This document shows positions 24,692 to 33,352 of a stretch of 64,000 bases of DNA, one piece after another. Positions within the stretch are counted from its first letter, which is position 1. Each line of letters opens with the position of its first letter. Position numbers and translations under genes: made by a program. The notes below the pieces were generated by a model, which saw only the letters and a program-made list of their open reading frames with translations, did no database searches and had not been told where the DNA came from. Source of the DNA: Parabacteroides distasonis (GTDB lineage Bacteria > Bacteroidota > Bacteroidia > Bacteroidales > Tannerellaceae); assembly GCA_021531385.1 (NCBI GenBank), contig JAFBIR010000002.1, positions 186,001 to 250,000 on the forward strand, written 5' to 3'.

Positions 24692-25174
24692 ATGGCAATC
24701 AAAATCAAGGCAGTAGAGCGAAACGTGTCGTTCGTGAAGGGCGAGGAGAAGTGGGCATACGTGCTCCAGGCCGATCTCTACAACACGCTCTCGCAGGCGA
24801 AGGTGATCCAGGAGGCATCCGTGCGCAGCGGCATCGCCAAGGGGTCGATCAACGCGGCATGGGAGGCGATCGGCGACGTGATCAAGGCATGGGCCACGGA
24901 GGGTCATTCGGTGGCGATCCCGGGACTGGGCAGCATGCGCTTCGGCTTGCGCTCCATGTCGGTGGCGGACGTGAACAAGGTGGGCAGCGACCTCATCACC
25001 TCCCGACGGGTGATCTTCACGCCGAACAGCACCATCAAGCAGGAGCTGGCCAACACGGCGGTCAACATCACCTGCTACGACCGCAACGGCAACGTGGTGA
25101 AGCGAGTGACCTCAAGCGACGAGGCCAACGTGGAGCCTTCCGAGCCGGAACCTGAGAACCCGGATGTTGTCTGA
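24692..25174 (+). CDS. HU-like DNA-binding protein of the island
   Basis: 160 residues. The first 120 follow the HU-like fold of the Bacteroidetes HU family: LSQAKVIQEASVRSGIAKGSINAAWEAIGDVIKAWATEGHSVAIPGLG (helices, then the saddle), and VIFTPNSTIKQEL. The C-terminal 25 residues are acidic and Pro-rich (EPSEPEPENP). An AGGAG-like site stands before the ATG (AAAGGAGTGAATT). DNA composition is more GC-rich than neighbours. In related cassettes such an HU gene precedes a smalltalk gene, as here. Confidence 0.85.
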   Translation: MAIKIKAVERNVSFVKGEEKWAYVLQADLYNTLSQAKVIQEASVRSGIAKGSINAAWEAIGDVIKAWATEGHSVAIPGLGSMRFGLRSMSVADVNKVGSDLITSRRVIFTPNSTIKQELANTAVNITCYDRNGNVVKRVTSSDEANVEPSEPEPENPDVV

Positions 25175-25222
25175 TCCCTATCAGACGGCATCCCATTGAG
25201 AGTGTGAACCTTAAAAAATCGT

Positions 25223-25330
25223 ATGACTATGGCAGACAAGAAGAGTATCTGGCGAACGATCATCCAAACGTTGATCACGATCCTGACGGCGATAGGGACT
25301 TCCCTCGGCGTGAACGCCGCCGTCTATTGA
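25223..25330 (+). CDS. Smalltalk-type small hydrophobic protein (33-35 aa)
   Basis: Two ATGs (25223, 25229) give 35 or 33 residues. The protein is a short basic start (MADKKSIWRTII), one hydrophobic helix (TLITILTAIGTSLGVNAA) and stop at 25330. This is the composition and order of the Bacteroidetes smalltalk protein, typically placed between an HU-like gene and an N-acetylmuramoyl-L-alanine amidase. The HU-like gene is upstream by 48 bp; no amidase follows, because the transcript ends at a hairpin and the T9SS genes begin. Role unknown; likely membrane-inserted. Confidence 0.75.
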   Translation: MTMADKKSIWRTIIQTLITILTAIGTSLGVNAAVY

Positions 25331-25335
25331 CCACC

Positions 25336-25361
25336 AAGGGGCATCCATCAAGATGCCCCTT
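25336..25361 (+). terminator. Hairpin at the end of the HU-smalltalk transcript
   Basis: AAGGGGCAT (25336-25344) pairs with ATGCCCCTT (25353-25361), 8-nt loop. No T-tract follows, because repeat copy 5 overlaps its 3' arm, so intrinsic termination is uncertain. Confidence 0.6.
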
Positions 25362-25383
25362 ACAGTTCTTACAGATTACAGTT
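25359..25383 (+). repeat. TTACAG triple-hexamer repeat, copy 5
   Basis: Exact 25-bp consensus, plus orientation. Overlaps the hairpin above and supplies two bases of the gldN stop codon (25382-25384). With copy 1 it brackets the island in inverted orientation. Confidence 0.85.
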
Positions 25384-26452
25384 ACTTTCTGCGGCGCACG
25401 GAACGGACGGGAGCGGACTTCTGGGCCTTGGGCGCCTTGGTCGTGGTGGCCTTGGAGGCCTTCTCGGTCGTGCTCTTCGCAACCGTCTTCTTGGCCTTCT
25501 TAGCGGCCTTCGGATCGGCGGCTACCTGCGTGGTATCGGGTTGATACCAGAGGGATTGCTCGAATCCCGTGAGCTGTGCCTCGATGCGTGCCTGCTCGTT
25601 CTTGAGCGAGTCGGGCGTGGGACAATAGGCCTGCAACGGCTGGTTCATCAGGTTCTGCGTCTTGATGATCTCGCCCTCGAACATGCGGCGACGGAAATAG
25701 TCGTCCATCGTGAAGGTGGTGGCATTGTTGAGGTTGGAGGTCATGATCGTGGCGTTGCTGATGTAGGGACGGATATTCTCGTAGGGCAGCCAGAACATCG
25801 GCATCGTGGTCTCGCCCATATCGCCTGTGGAGGAGAGGATCGGGCAGATAGCCAGGATCTTCACGTCGAAGGCGGAGTTGTTCTGGTCGAAATACCAAGC
25901 CTCCTTCACGTAGTAGGAGCGGACATCGGCGGAGGGCACATCGCTCTCGTTGATGACGTAGGTAGGCTCCTCGCCACCCTTGCCGGGCACCTCCTCGTAG
26001 AGGATGTAGAAGCGGTCGAGCATATCCTTGAAGCGGATCTGATGCGCCTCGTCAAACTCCTCATAGCCATCTAAATACTCATAGGCCTTGATCTTGTTGT
26101 CGCCCAAGAGCTGGAAGATGGTGGAGAAGAGGTTTTGCTGGCCGTTCATGGGGCGTGTGGGGTAATAGAGCGGGGCGTTGGGCTCCTTCATCAGATCGAC
26201 CTGCCGATAGATGACACGTTGCCAACGGGCATTGCCGATCTCTTGTGTCAAACGCTCGTTCAGGTCTTGCGCCCGGACGGTCAAGTCGGGCAATCCGCTC
26301 TCCTTCTTCTCCTGACGCTCACCACGGGAGGCCTGGGGCGAACGACGGCGGGTCTGCTGGGTCGTCTCCGTCTCGTTCTCCTCTTGCGCTTGCAGGGGCG
26401 TTGCCGCCCACAGGGATGCCACCAAAATGGCTATGTAATACAGTTGTCTCAT
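25382..26452 (-). CDS. gldN: T9SS ring component GldN/PorN
   Basis: 356 residues: signal peptide MRQLYYIAILVASLWAATPLQA, a basic low-complexity stretch, then the GldN domain (DLMKEPNAPLYYPTRPMNGQQNLFSTIFQLLGDNKIKAYEY in two parts; AWYFDQNNSAFDVKILAICPI; PMFWLPYENIRPYI). The C-terminal 45 residues are Lys/Ala/Thr-rich. GldN with GldK forms the large periplasmic/outer-membrane ring of the type IX secretion system. Last of five genes. Its stop codon lies in a 25-bp repeat that marks the edge of the island. Confidence 0.93.
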   Translation of the reverse strand: MRQLYYIAILVASLWAATPLQAQEENETETTQQTRRRSPQASRGERQEKKESGLPDLTVRAQDLNERLTQEIGNARWQRVIYRQVDLMKEPNAPLYYPTRPMNGQQNLFSTIFQLLGDNKIKAYEYLDGYEEFDEAHQIRFKDMLDRFYILYEEVPGKGGEEPTYVINESDVPSADVRSYYVKEAWYFDQNNSAFDVKILAICPILSSTGDMGETTMPMFWLPYENIRPYISNATIMTSNLNNATTFTMDDYFRRRMFEGEIIKTQNLMNQPLQAYCPTPDSLKNEQARIEAQLTGFEQSLWYQPDTTQVAADPKAAKKAKKTVAKSTTEKASKATTTKAPKAQKSAPVRSVRRRK

Positions 26453-26462
26453 ACCGCGAATC

Positions 26463-28031
26463 TTAATTTACAATTACTTCGATGGTGGGGATCGTGCGCT
26501 CGATGCCATCCGGGCCCTTCGCCACTACCCTCGTGATGTAGAATCGTTTACCTTTCGAGAGGTTACGGATGTAACTCTTCTGTCGCTGGGAGAAGTTGGT
26601 GCCTTGCGCCACCTCGGGGATGGCGTTACCCATCGAGTCGAAGAAGGTCAGCTCGAAACGAATCACCTCATATTTCACATTCAACAAATCGTCGTCGATA
26701 GCCGCCAAGATGCCATCCGCCTCGACGAGGCTTCGCTTGGCGATCATGCCTCCCTTGAATTTCCGCAGGTTGCCATTCGCGTCCTTATACTCGATGTAGG
26801 GCAGCGGATCGGGCAGGGCACGCACCCGGAAGGCGCTCTTGGCCATCTCCACGTTGCGTCCATCGGCCATACGGGCGTGGACGGTGATGACCGCATCGGT
26901 ACCCACCTTGGAGGGACGAGCCTCCCAGGAGTCGCCCTTGCGGGTGAGGGTTCCATTGGTCATGGTAGCGGTGACGTTGCCACTCGGCACACCGGGCACA
27001 GCGATACGCATCGGGTTGGCGATGCCGGCATAGAGCACGTTCATCATCGTGGGGGCAATCGTAGCGGAGGGCTCGGTCACGAAATACTCGCTCTCGAACT
27101 CCCGGCGCATGATGCTGCCATCGGCATTGGGCATCTCGATGAAACCCTTGATGGGGAAGGTACCGACCGAACCGGTGCCGGCCGTGAAGAGTCCGTTGGC
27201 CTCCGCCGGAAGCTCCTTTCCATTGACCACGATGGTGGGTCGCTTGGTGGAATCGACCGCTGAGAGGACGATATTGGCCCGGTAGGGGCTGCCTCGCATG
27301 ACGATCTGACTCTCCGGGATGACCTGTGCCGTGATCTGGTTCACCCGGTAATCACCCACATCCACATTGTTCAAGAGGTTGGACAGCACCTCGCCCTCCA
27401 CATAGCGAATATCGCTCTGCAGCTTGGTGAGGAGGGTGACCGAAGCGGCCACGGGCATGTTCTCGAAAAGCGCCTCCTCCCAGGAGCGGGTGTTGATACC
27501 TGCCTTTTTGGGCGGTGTGGTACTGAGGCTGGCCTCCATGACGGCCGTCTTCAAGGAATCTTGGATGAACCCACCCATCCAGGTGCGGTATTGATCAATG
27601 GCCTCACGCAACTTCTTGCCCTCGCCGGTGATGGGCGACAGCATGATGTGCGAAGCGGCCTCCAAATCATCTTTGCGGTCGATGTTATCCACATCGGCCC
27701 CCTCGCCATCCGCCTCCTCGACGATCCGCACCTTCAGCGCTTGGATGTAGCTGCAGAGGCTGTCGGAGGCCTGCTTGACCTGACGAGACTTCTCGATCCA
27801 TTCGCCCACCTTCTGCGGATTCTGCCGGTAATAGTCCTCCATCTCCTTCGCCACGAGCTCGTTGCGCCGGGTGGAGTTGTCGATGGAGGTGCGTAGGCTA
27901 CCCTCCACCAACTCGAATCCATCCAACACCTCCGTGGAGACGTTGAGGGCCATCATCGCAATGAACACCAGATACATCAGGTTGATCATCCGCTGACGGG
28001 GTGAGTTGGGATTATTTGATACTCCTGCCAT
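26463..28031 (-). CDS. gldM: T9SS motor protein GldM/PorM
   Basis: 522 residues. A single N-terminal membrane helix ([20 protein letters not shown]) follows a short cytoplasmic segment. The long periplasmic part contains the alpha-helical D1 domain and then beta domains, with [21 protein letters not shown] and [21 protein letters not shown] features, as in GldM. GldL and GldM form the proton-driven motor that powers type IX secretion. Ten bp upstream of gldN, 11 bp downstream of gldL. Confidence 0.95.
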   Translation of the reverse strand: MAGVSNNPNSPRQRMINLMYLVFIAMMALNVSTEVLDGFELVEGSLRTSIDNSTRRNELVAKEMEDYYRQNPQKVGEWIEKSRQVKQASDSLCSYIQALKVRIVEEADGEGADVDNIDRKDDLEAASHIMLSPITGEGKKLREAIDQYRTWMGGFIQDSLKTAVMEASLSTTPPKKAGINTRSWEEALFENMPVAASVTLLTKLQSDIRYVEGEVLSNLLNNVDVGDYRVNQITAQVIPESQIVMRGSPYRANIVLSAVDSTKRPTIVVNGKELPAEANGLFTAGTGSVGTFPIKGFIEMPNADGSIMRREFESEYFVTEPSATIAPTMMNVLYAGIANPMRIAVPGVPSGNVTATMTNGTLTRKGDSWEARPSKVGTDAVITVHARMADGRNVEMAKSAFRVRALPDPLPYIEYKDANGNLRKFKGGMIAKRSLVEADGILAAIDDDLLNVKYEVIRFELTFFDSMGNAIPEVAQGTNFSQRQKSYIRNLSKGKRFYITRVVAKGPDGIERTIPTIEVIVN

Positions 28032-28042
28032 AGTTTCTTCGC

Positions 28043-29071
28043 TTACTTCATCGGGTTGTTATAAGGTGCCTGCTGGGGCTGATAGCCATAGGGCTGCTGG
28101 TAGGTCGGCTGTTGATAAGCCGGCTGCGGCTGCTGGTAGGCGGGTTGCGGCTGATAGCCCATATTGACCGTCATCGCCTGCAAGAGGCGGGCATAGACCT
28201 GGTTCAACTCGGCCAACTGGCGAGTCATCTTCTCGGTCTCGCCCCGGAAGACGGAGCTATCCATCACGGAGCCGTCATACATCTCACGGATGCGACGCAA
28301 GCCGTTGTTAATCTGATCCATCGACTCCATCTGTGCCGTGATGCTCTTGAGCTGCATCTCATAGACCTGATTGAGGTTAGTGACGTTGCGGTTGAGCTGC
28401 TCCATCTGTGCCACATAGCTTTGCGAGCTCTGGCCTACCCCCTCGGGATTGTCGGCAATGCCCTTATAGGAGTTCAAGAGGTTGGTCGATACCTCGTTGA
28501 GTGAGCTGGTCACCTGGCTAAAGCGCTCCATGTGTTGCGAGAGGCCGGAGATCTGCTGCAAGTAGTGTTGTGTAGCCTCGGTCAGCTCAGCCATCTTGGA
28601 GAGTTGCTCGGCTGCCCCGCTGAGCTTTTTGATGCTCTCGGAGAGATTCTTAGTGTCCTCCTCAGAAATATTGAGGTTGCCCTCAATGTTCAAGCTACCT
28701 CCCCCATGAATCGAGGCTTGCACGGTAGCGCCCTCCTCGGAGCCAGCCGTATGGGTCTCACGGGTAGCGATGGGAGCCTGCCCAAAGTCGGGACGATCCA
28801 TCGGGTTCTTGGATTTCAGCACCGGGAAGACATCCTCCCAATGATATTCCCGATTGGGGTGCTCGAACGCCGAGATGAAGAACACGAAAGACTCCGTGAT
28901 CATGGCGACGAACAAGATCTGGTTGCCGTAGGGAAGGTGCAACAGCTTGAAGAGCGCACCGATAATCACGATGGAGGCACCCCAGCTATAGAGGAAGTTC
29001 AGCACTCGTTTTCCCTTCTCGCTGGAAAGAAACATCTCCAGCCGATTCTTATATCTTCTATATTTTCCCAT
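28043..29071 (-). CDS. gldL: T9SS motor protein GldL/PorL
   Basis: 342 residues. Two membrane helices near the N-terminus ([19 protein letters not shown] and [18 protein letters not shown]), with the Glu in the second that is the presumed proton-binding residue of the motor. A long coiled-coil cytoplasmic region follows, ending in a Pro/Gln/Tyr repeat tail ([17 protein letters not shown]). The tail is longer than in well-known homologues. Second half of the GldLM proton channel pair. Confidence 0.93.
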   Translation of the reverse strand: MGKYRRYKNRLEMFLSSEKGKRVLNFLYSWGASIVIIGALFKLLHLPYGNQILFVAMITESFVFFISAFEHPNREYHWEDVFPVLKSKNPMDRPDFGQAPIATRETHTAGSEEGATVQASIHGGGSLNIEGNLNISEEDTKNLSESIKKLSGAAEQLSKMAELTEATQHYLQQISGLSQHMERFSQVTSSLNEVSTNLLNSYKGIADNPEGVGQSSQSYVAQMEQLNRNVTNLNQVYEMQLKSITAQMESMDQINNGLRRIREMYDGSVMDSSVFRGETEKMTRQLAELNQVYARLLQAMTVNMGYQPQPAYQQPQPAYQQPTYQQPYGYQPQQAPYNNPMK

Positions 29072-29119
29072 TGTCTCTTGACTTTACACTAATAGATTCG
29101 TTATTCCTGTTTAAGTGGT

Positions 29120-30556
29120 TCATTTCTTGCCGCCCTTGGAGCGAGAGAAACCGATCTGTGTGCGGGCACAGCGGAAGCCGATATAGGAACGGCTCTCGTT
29201 CTGATACTCAAAGGTTCGCATATCTGAGCGGATAAATTGTTGCACATCCTTCCAGGATCCGCCACGCACCACCTTCTTCTTCATGGCGTAGGGATCGTTC
29301 TTGGCCGCGTTGTAGCGCAGGTCGGGGTTCATGTCGCTCATCTGGCTGGGTCCCGACTCCGAATAGGCGGTAGAGGTCCACTCCGCCACGTTTCCGGCCA
29401 TGTCGTAGAGACCGAACTCGTTGGGGGCGAAAGAGCCGACACGGGAGGTGATCAAGTGACCATCCTCGGTGTAATTGCCCTTGCCCGGCTTGAAGTTGCC
29501 CAAGAAGCAACCCTTGTTGTCTTGCAACTCATCGGTGGACCAGGGGAACTTATTCTCGTTCTTTCCAGAGCGGGCAGCATACTCCCACTCACCCTCAGAG
29601 GGCAGGCGGAAAGGCTCGATGGCTTGACCAGCCGGCAAGCTCAAGGATTCCTTGTATAAATTGGTACGCCATACACAGAAGGCCGTGGCCTGCTCCCAAG
29701 AGACACCCACCACAGGGTAATCGTCGTAACCCGGATGAGAGAAATACATACGGGTATAGGGCTCGTTGTAGGCATTCTTGAAATCGTTCACCCAGCAGTT
29801 CTCGTCGGGATAGATATTGACGATACGGGTGTTGAGGAAGTCCCACTCGCTGGTCAAGGGGCGGGTAATCGTCTCATTGATAATGCGTCCCTCCTCGTCG
29901 ATGTAGGCGGTATCTTTCGAGATCATAACCACCTCGTTGGGATCGACCTGGATGTCGGTGTTGCGCACCCGGTCGGCCGGATTCAGCTGGTTCTTACGCA
30001 AGGCAGCTGCCGTGTAATCATACCACTCATAGCGAAAGACCATCTGCTTTGGGTCGAGGCCACGCTCGCCCGTCACGGGGTTGGTGTAATAGACGCTCTC
30101 GATGGCACGCAACTCATCCTCGTTGGCCCGTTTCCAAGGGATCGGGCGGCTCCAATCCAGGTGCGGAGTGACAGGCTCGCCATAGCGATCCTCGGTGATC
30201 TTGAAGAGGTCGTTGCCTCCATAAGCCGGATCGGCCAAGCGCTCACGGATGATTGAATCGCGCACATAATAAACGAATTGCCGATACTTGGCGTTCGTCA
30301 CCTCCGTCTGGTCCATCCAGAAGGCATCAAACGAAACCCCCTTACGCTCAGGCATGATGCCCCAGAGCGAATCCTTGTCAGCCGGACCCATCTCGAATGC
30401 TCCCCGCTTAATCAAGACCATCCCAAAAGGTGCAGGCTCATTGAACGCCACCGATCTCACTCCGGTCACCTCTCCTCCGCCACCTGCTCCCCGCAGGGAT
30501 TTGCCACAGGAGGTAAGGAACGTTACCGCCATCAGTAGAACTATTACTTTCTTCAT
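29120..30556 (-). CDS. gldK: T9SS lipoprotein GldK/PorK
   Basis: 478 residues. Lipobox TFLTSCGKS gives an N-terminal Cys anchor. The body is a formylglycine-generating-enzyme/sulfatase-modifying fold: FEMGPADKDS, FWMDQTEVTNAKYRQFV, FRLPSEGEWEYAARSGKNENKFPW, MAGNVAEWTSTAYS, VVRGGSWKDVQQF and GFRCARTQ. In GldK the enzyme activity is not needed; it is the outer-membrane-attached ring subunit. 6 bp downstream of porP. Confidence 0.95.
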   Translation of the reverse strand: MKKVIVLLMAVTFLTSCGKSLRGAGGGGEVTGVRSVAFNEPAPFGMVLIKRGAFEMGPADKDSLWGIMPERKGVSFDAFWMDQTEVTNAKYRQFVYYVRDSIIRERLADPAYGGNDLFKITEDRYGEPVTPHLDWSRPIPWKRANEDELRAIESVYYTNPVTGERGLDPKQMVFRYEWYDYTAAALRKNQLNPADRVRNTDIQVDPNEVVMISKDTAYIDEEGRIINETITRPLTSEWDFLNTRIVNIYPDENCWVNDFKNAYNEPYTRMYFSHPGYDDYPVVGVSWEQATAFCVWRTNLYKESLSLPAGQAIEPFRLPSEGEWEYAARSGKNENKFPWSTDELQDNKGCFLGNFKPGKGNYTEDGHLITSRVGSFAPNEFGLYDMAGNVAEWTSTAYSESGPSQMSDMNPDLRYNAAKNDPYAMKKKVVRGGSWKDVQQFIRSDMRTFEYQNESRSYIGFRCARTQIGFSRSKGGKK

Positions 30557-30562
30557 ATACTC

Positions 30563-31516
30563 TTATAAGATACGTACACTTTTATGTCGGTTCTTTCCTG
30601 TCGTTGTTTTCTTGAGTTTCAAGGCGTAACGCACGCAAAGCTCATGGCTTCCACTGGTTGCCTGCCCCATGGCCGTGATCGGGAAATCGTAGGCATAACC
30701 GGCCTGAAATCGCCCTATCTTCACCCCAAGGAGGATACCCACCGACTCATTTACCCGATAGGAAACACCACCGTTAAACATTTTGTTATATTCCAACCTT
30801 GCGGTTATATCCGCATGAAAGCTGTTCATGTCTGTCAGCAAGAAAACCGAAGGCTGTAACTCTATCAACGGATTCTTTAGTTGAATATTGTATCCACCCA
30901 TAAAATTAAGTGAGCGCCCGATGTAGGTGGAGGCATTCTCGTCGAGCTGCATCTCGGGCTCGGTGAGGTGGGTCATGCCAATGCCGGCATAGAAACGCTT
31001 GTGCTGGTAGTAAAGGCCGAAGTTGAGATCCAAGCCCATCCCACTGACCTGAGTGACTGGGAAGGCGGCATCGGTCTCTTGGTGATACTCGGAGTCGGGG
31101 TTCAGCTCCAGCTTGGTGCCATCAAACGACTGATTGACCAACCCGACCTGCAAACCGCCACTGAGCACACCCCCGAAGAGCTTGTATTTGTAGGCATATT
31201 GCGCCCCCACATGGGTGTTCTGAAAGAGACCTATTGCCTCCGTAAAAACGACTAAACCCACACCATGCTGGGTCTTGCCCAAGGTGAGCGGCATATCGGC
31301 CGTGATGAAAAAAGACTGGGGCGCACCATGCACACCCACCCATTCCAAGCGAGCCAACCCAAAGATATTCAAGTCATCCGAGGCACCGGCCACCGCAGGA
31401 TTATAATAGGGCTTCGCCATGAAATATTGGCTCAAACGAGCGTCATATTGCGCCCGCAACGATCCGAAGCCAGCGCAAAACGCGATCAGTATGGTGATAA
31501 ACAGTCTTTTTCTCAT
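30563..31516 (-). CDS. porP: T9SS outer membrane protein PorP/SprF family
   Basis: 317 residues. Signal peptide (MRKRLFITILIAFCAGFGSLRAQ), then the PorP start YDARLSQYFMAKPYYNPAVAGASDDLN and a beta-barrel with GVGLVVFTEAIGLFQNT. It is the first gene of porP-gldK-gldL-gldM-gldN, the same order as the core type IX secretion operon of Porphyromonas. Anchors the ring complex in the outer membrane. No promoter of the usual form was found in the 31517-31635 gap. Confidence 0.93.
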   Translation of the reverse strand: MRKRLFITILIAFCAGFGSLRAQYDARLSQYFMAKPYYNPAVAGASDDLNIFGLARLEWVGVHGAPQSFFITADMPLTLGKTQHGVGLVVFTEAIGLFQNTHVGAQYAYKYKLFGGVLSGGLQVGLVNQSFDGTKLELNPDSEYHQETDAAFPVTQVSGMGLDLNFGLYYQHKRFYAGIGMTHLTEPEMQLDENASTYIGRSLNFMGGYNIQLKNPLIELQPSVFLLTDMNSFHADITARLEYNKMFNGGVSYRVNESVGILLGVKIGRFQAGYAYDFPITAMGQATSGSHELCVRYALKLKKTTTGKNRHKSVRIL

Positions 31517-31635
31517 GTGTAGGCTAAAAAAGCAACGAGGTAGAAGGATCGTTTCCTAACCCACCACCTCGTGCCTAATTCGGTTATTGATTTTTTGGAT
31601 TGCCAATCATCCGTTCTGACAATCTGAGTGATTCT

Positions 31636-31857
31636 TTAGTATTCCTCCTCGTTGAAGAAGAAATCTTCTTTGCTGGGGTAATCCGGCCAAATATCCTCCA
31701 TACATTCGTAGATCTCGCCTTCATCCTCCATCTCTTGTAGATTCTCAATGACCTCTAATGGTGCACCTGAACGTTGTGCATAATCAATCAATTCGTCCTT
31801 GCTCGCAGGCCAGGGCGCATCCTCCAATTTTGAAGCTAACTCTAAAGTCCAATACAT
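31636..31857 (-). CDS. DUF2795-family small acidic protein
   Basis: 73 residues from ATG 31857 (upstream TTG codons not used). Begins MYWTLELASKLEDAPWPASKDELIDYAQRSGAPLEVIENLQ, the DUF2795 pattern, and ends in an acidic, aromatic tail (EEDFFF-like). Function unknown but conserved in Bacteroidetes. Has its own promoter at 31911-31940. Separate from the T9SS operon downstream. Confidence 0.85.
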   Translation of the reverse strand: MYWTLELASKLEDAPWPASKDELIDYAQRSGAPLEVIENLQEMEDEGEIYECMEDIWPDYPSKEDFFFNEEEY

Positions 31858-31910
31858 AGCTATCAACAATTAAATAATCGCCAGAAGCGATTGGGTTCTC
31901 AAATCAGCCG

Positions 31911-31940
31911 CGAAAGTAGAATTTTATTTATTATTCGCAA
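31911..31940 (-). promoter_or_regulatory. Promoter of the DUF2795 gene
   Basis: On the minus strand TTG at 31940-31938, 19-bp spacer, TACTTTCG at 31918-31911. The -33 part overlaps the 3' end of the adenosyltransferase gene. Confidence 0.65.
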
Positions 31941-32494
31941 GTATAATCCCAAATAATTTCTTTTCCATTATGATGGATACATTCCTTTCTGGCCAATACG
32001 AATAAATAATCAGATAATCGGTTGATAAACTTCAATACGAGGTCCTCCACCGGAGCCGTCTCCGCCAACCGATAGATCTCACGCTCCGCCCGGCGACACA
32101 CCGTGCGGCAGACATGTGCCAAAGCCGCTGAACGACACCCACCCGGCAGGATGAAAGCCCTCAGCTTAGGCAGCTCCTCGTCAATGCGATCAATCTCTCG
32201 CTCGATGCGTGCCACACTCTCCTCGGTCACCCGACTGGGCACCTGAATCTCGGTGGTTTCTTGATCCGTAGCCAAATAGGAACCGATATTGAACAGCTTA
32301 TGCTGCACGAAAGAGAGGAAATCGGCATCGGGACCCTCTTCCATGGCTGTGATCAGCAGGCCAATGAAGGAGTTCAGCTCGTCAATCGTCCCGTAGCTCT
32401 CGATACGCTCGCTGGCCTTGGAGACACGTTGGCCTCCCACCAACGAGGTGGTTCCCTTGTCACCCGTTCCTGTATAAATAACGCTTTTCTTCAT
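31931..32494 (-). CDS. Cob(I)yrinic acid a,c-diamide adenosyltransferase (PduO type)
   Basis: 187 residues. N-terminal ATP-binding segment [35 protein letters not shown], then [22 protein letters not shown] and [13 protein letters not shown], all diagnostic for PduO-type enzymes. Transfers the adenosyl group of ATP to cob(I)alamin. The methyltransferase-like gene is just upstream (12 bp), so both probably share a transcript. Confidence 0.94.
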   Translation of the reverse strand: MKKSVIYTGTGDKGTTSLVGGQRVSKASERIESYGTIDELNSFIGLLITAMEEGPDADFLSFVQHKLFNIGSYLATDQETTEIQVPSRVTEESVARIEREIDRIDEELPKLRAFILPGGCRSAALAHVCRTVCRRAEREIYRLAETAPVEDLVLKFINRLSDYLFVLARKECIHHNGKEIIWDYTCE

Positions 32495-32506
32495 CTACTC
32501 TATCTT

Positions 32507-33298
32507 TTAGAAATAAACTATATAATCCTTTTTATGCAATTTCCGGTTAAAAAAGACGATACCCAAAGTAAAGAGATCGACCGTCACGGTCACCTCTGGA
32601 TGCGCGCAAACGGCCTTCCAAAAATCACGCATCTTCTGGCTGGCGTTGATCCCTTCAAACACGAAAATGGTGTCGTTATGCACATAGCGTAAACAGGTCT
32701 CGAATAGGAAAAGGTTGTGTTCTTGCTCATAAAGCGTGTTAAAAAAGACGAAATCAACCTGCTCCATGTCTGTCAACGCCTTTGGCAATAGCTCGGCATA
32801 GCTCCCGACTCGCAAGTCGATGGGGTTATGCGCCCGCTTGAAGGTCTCCCGAGCGATCACCGCAAACTCAGGCACCGACTCCAACGCGATGCAACGCAAG
32901 TCTTTCGCATAGGAGGTCAAATAAAGGGTGGAAAGCCCCATGTTAGGGCCCAACTGCAAGATATGGCGCGACTTGAAATAGTTGACCATGCGGAACAGCA
33001 GGGCTCCGTGGCTGGCCTTGATGGCCTCTCGATAGACAATCTCGCCCACTTGACGCTGTTTGGTTCGCCCGGGATGTCGTCTATCGGGACAAGGCACCAC
33101 CTCCTCCCGATAGAACAACTCTCGTCGAAGCAACTCGATGTCATAGAAACTGTAATAGGAGCATTTCTCCTCGATGACCTTCGTGATCAGGTTATAGACG
33201 AAGGGGGAATGCACCCCATACCCTTTCCGGTAACGGAGGCAGCGGTAGAGCAACGCCCCTTTGCGCAACGTGTTCACCTTCGGAATCAGTCGCATCAT
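32507..33298 (-). CDS. Class I SAM-dependent methyltransferase-like protein
   Basis: 263 residues. After a Bacteroidetes-specific N-terminus (YRKGYGVHSPFVYNLITKVIEEK) comes a Rossmann-type fold: HILQLGPNMGLSTLYLTSY (motif I), CIALESVPEFAVIA (motif II) and VDFVFFNTLYEQEHNLFLFE (motif III/IV). This resembles O-methyltransferases, but the acidic/Gly pattern is atypical (LGPNMG rather than GxGxG). Substrate unknown. Just downstream of repeat copy 6. Confidence 0.75.
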   Translation of the reverse strand: MMRLIPKVNTLRKGALLYRCLRYRKGYGVHSPFVYNLITKVIEEKCSYYSFYDIELLRRELFYREEVVPCPDRRHPGRTKQRQVGEIVYREAIKASHGALLFRMVNYFKSRHILQLGPNMGLSTLYLTSYAKDLRCIALESVPEFAVIARETFKRAHNPIDLRVGSYAELLPKALTDMEQVDFVFFNTLYEQEHNLFLFETCLRYVHNDTIFVFEGINASQKMRDFWKAVCAHPEVTVTVDLFTLGIVFFNRKLHKKDYIVYF

Positions 33299-33312
33299 CT
33301 CGTTTCTTGAAT

Positions 33313-33337
33313 CTTACAGTTCTTACAGATTACAGTT
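33313..33337 (+). repeat. TTACAG triple-hexamer repeat, copy 6
   Basis: Exact 25-bp consensus between the transglutaminase-like gene (stop 33353) and the methyltransferase start (33298). It is 8 kb outside the island, so the repeat is not limited to it. Confidence 0.85.
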
Positions 33338-33352
33338 AAAAAAACGCCTACC

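Noticed and set aside
24613-25155. 180-codon alternative frame over the HU-like gene
   Set aside because: It overlaps the HU-like protein almost entirely in another frame. Gly/Gln/Arg-rich composition without motifs; the HU frame has an AGGAG-like site and fold motifs.
17720-25383. A phage or conjugative element
   Set aside because: No integrase, portal, terminase, relaxase, mob or tra genes. DUF5675 and VirE/DUF3987 alone do not prove either.
25331-25384. Amidase gene expected after smalltalk
   Set aside because: Only a hairpin and repeat copy 5 lie there before gldN; no amidase fragment is seen.
26604-27263. 219-codon open frame on the plus strand inside gldM
   Set aside because: Antisense to a confidently identified T9SS gene; composition is that of a shadow frame (Gly/His-rich).
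31517-31635. Promoter before porP
   Set aside because: No TAnnTTTG or TTG pair at acceptable spacing; not called.
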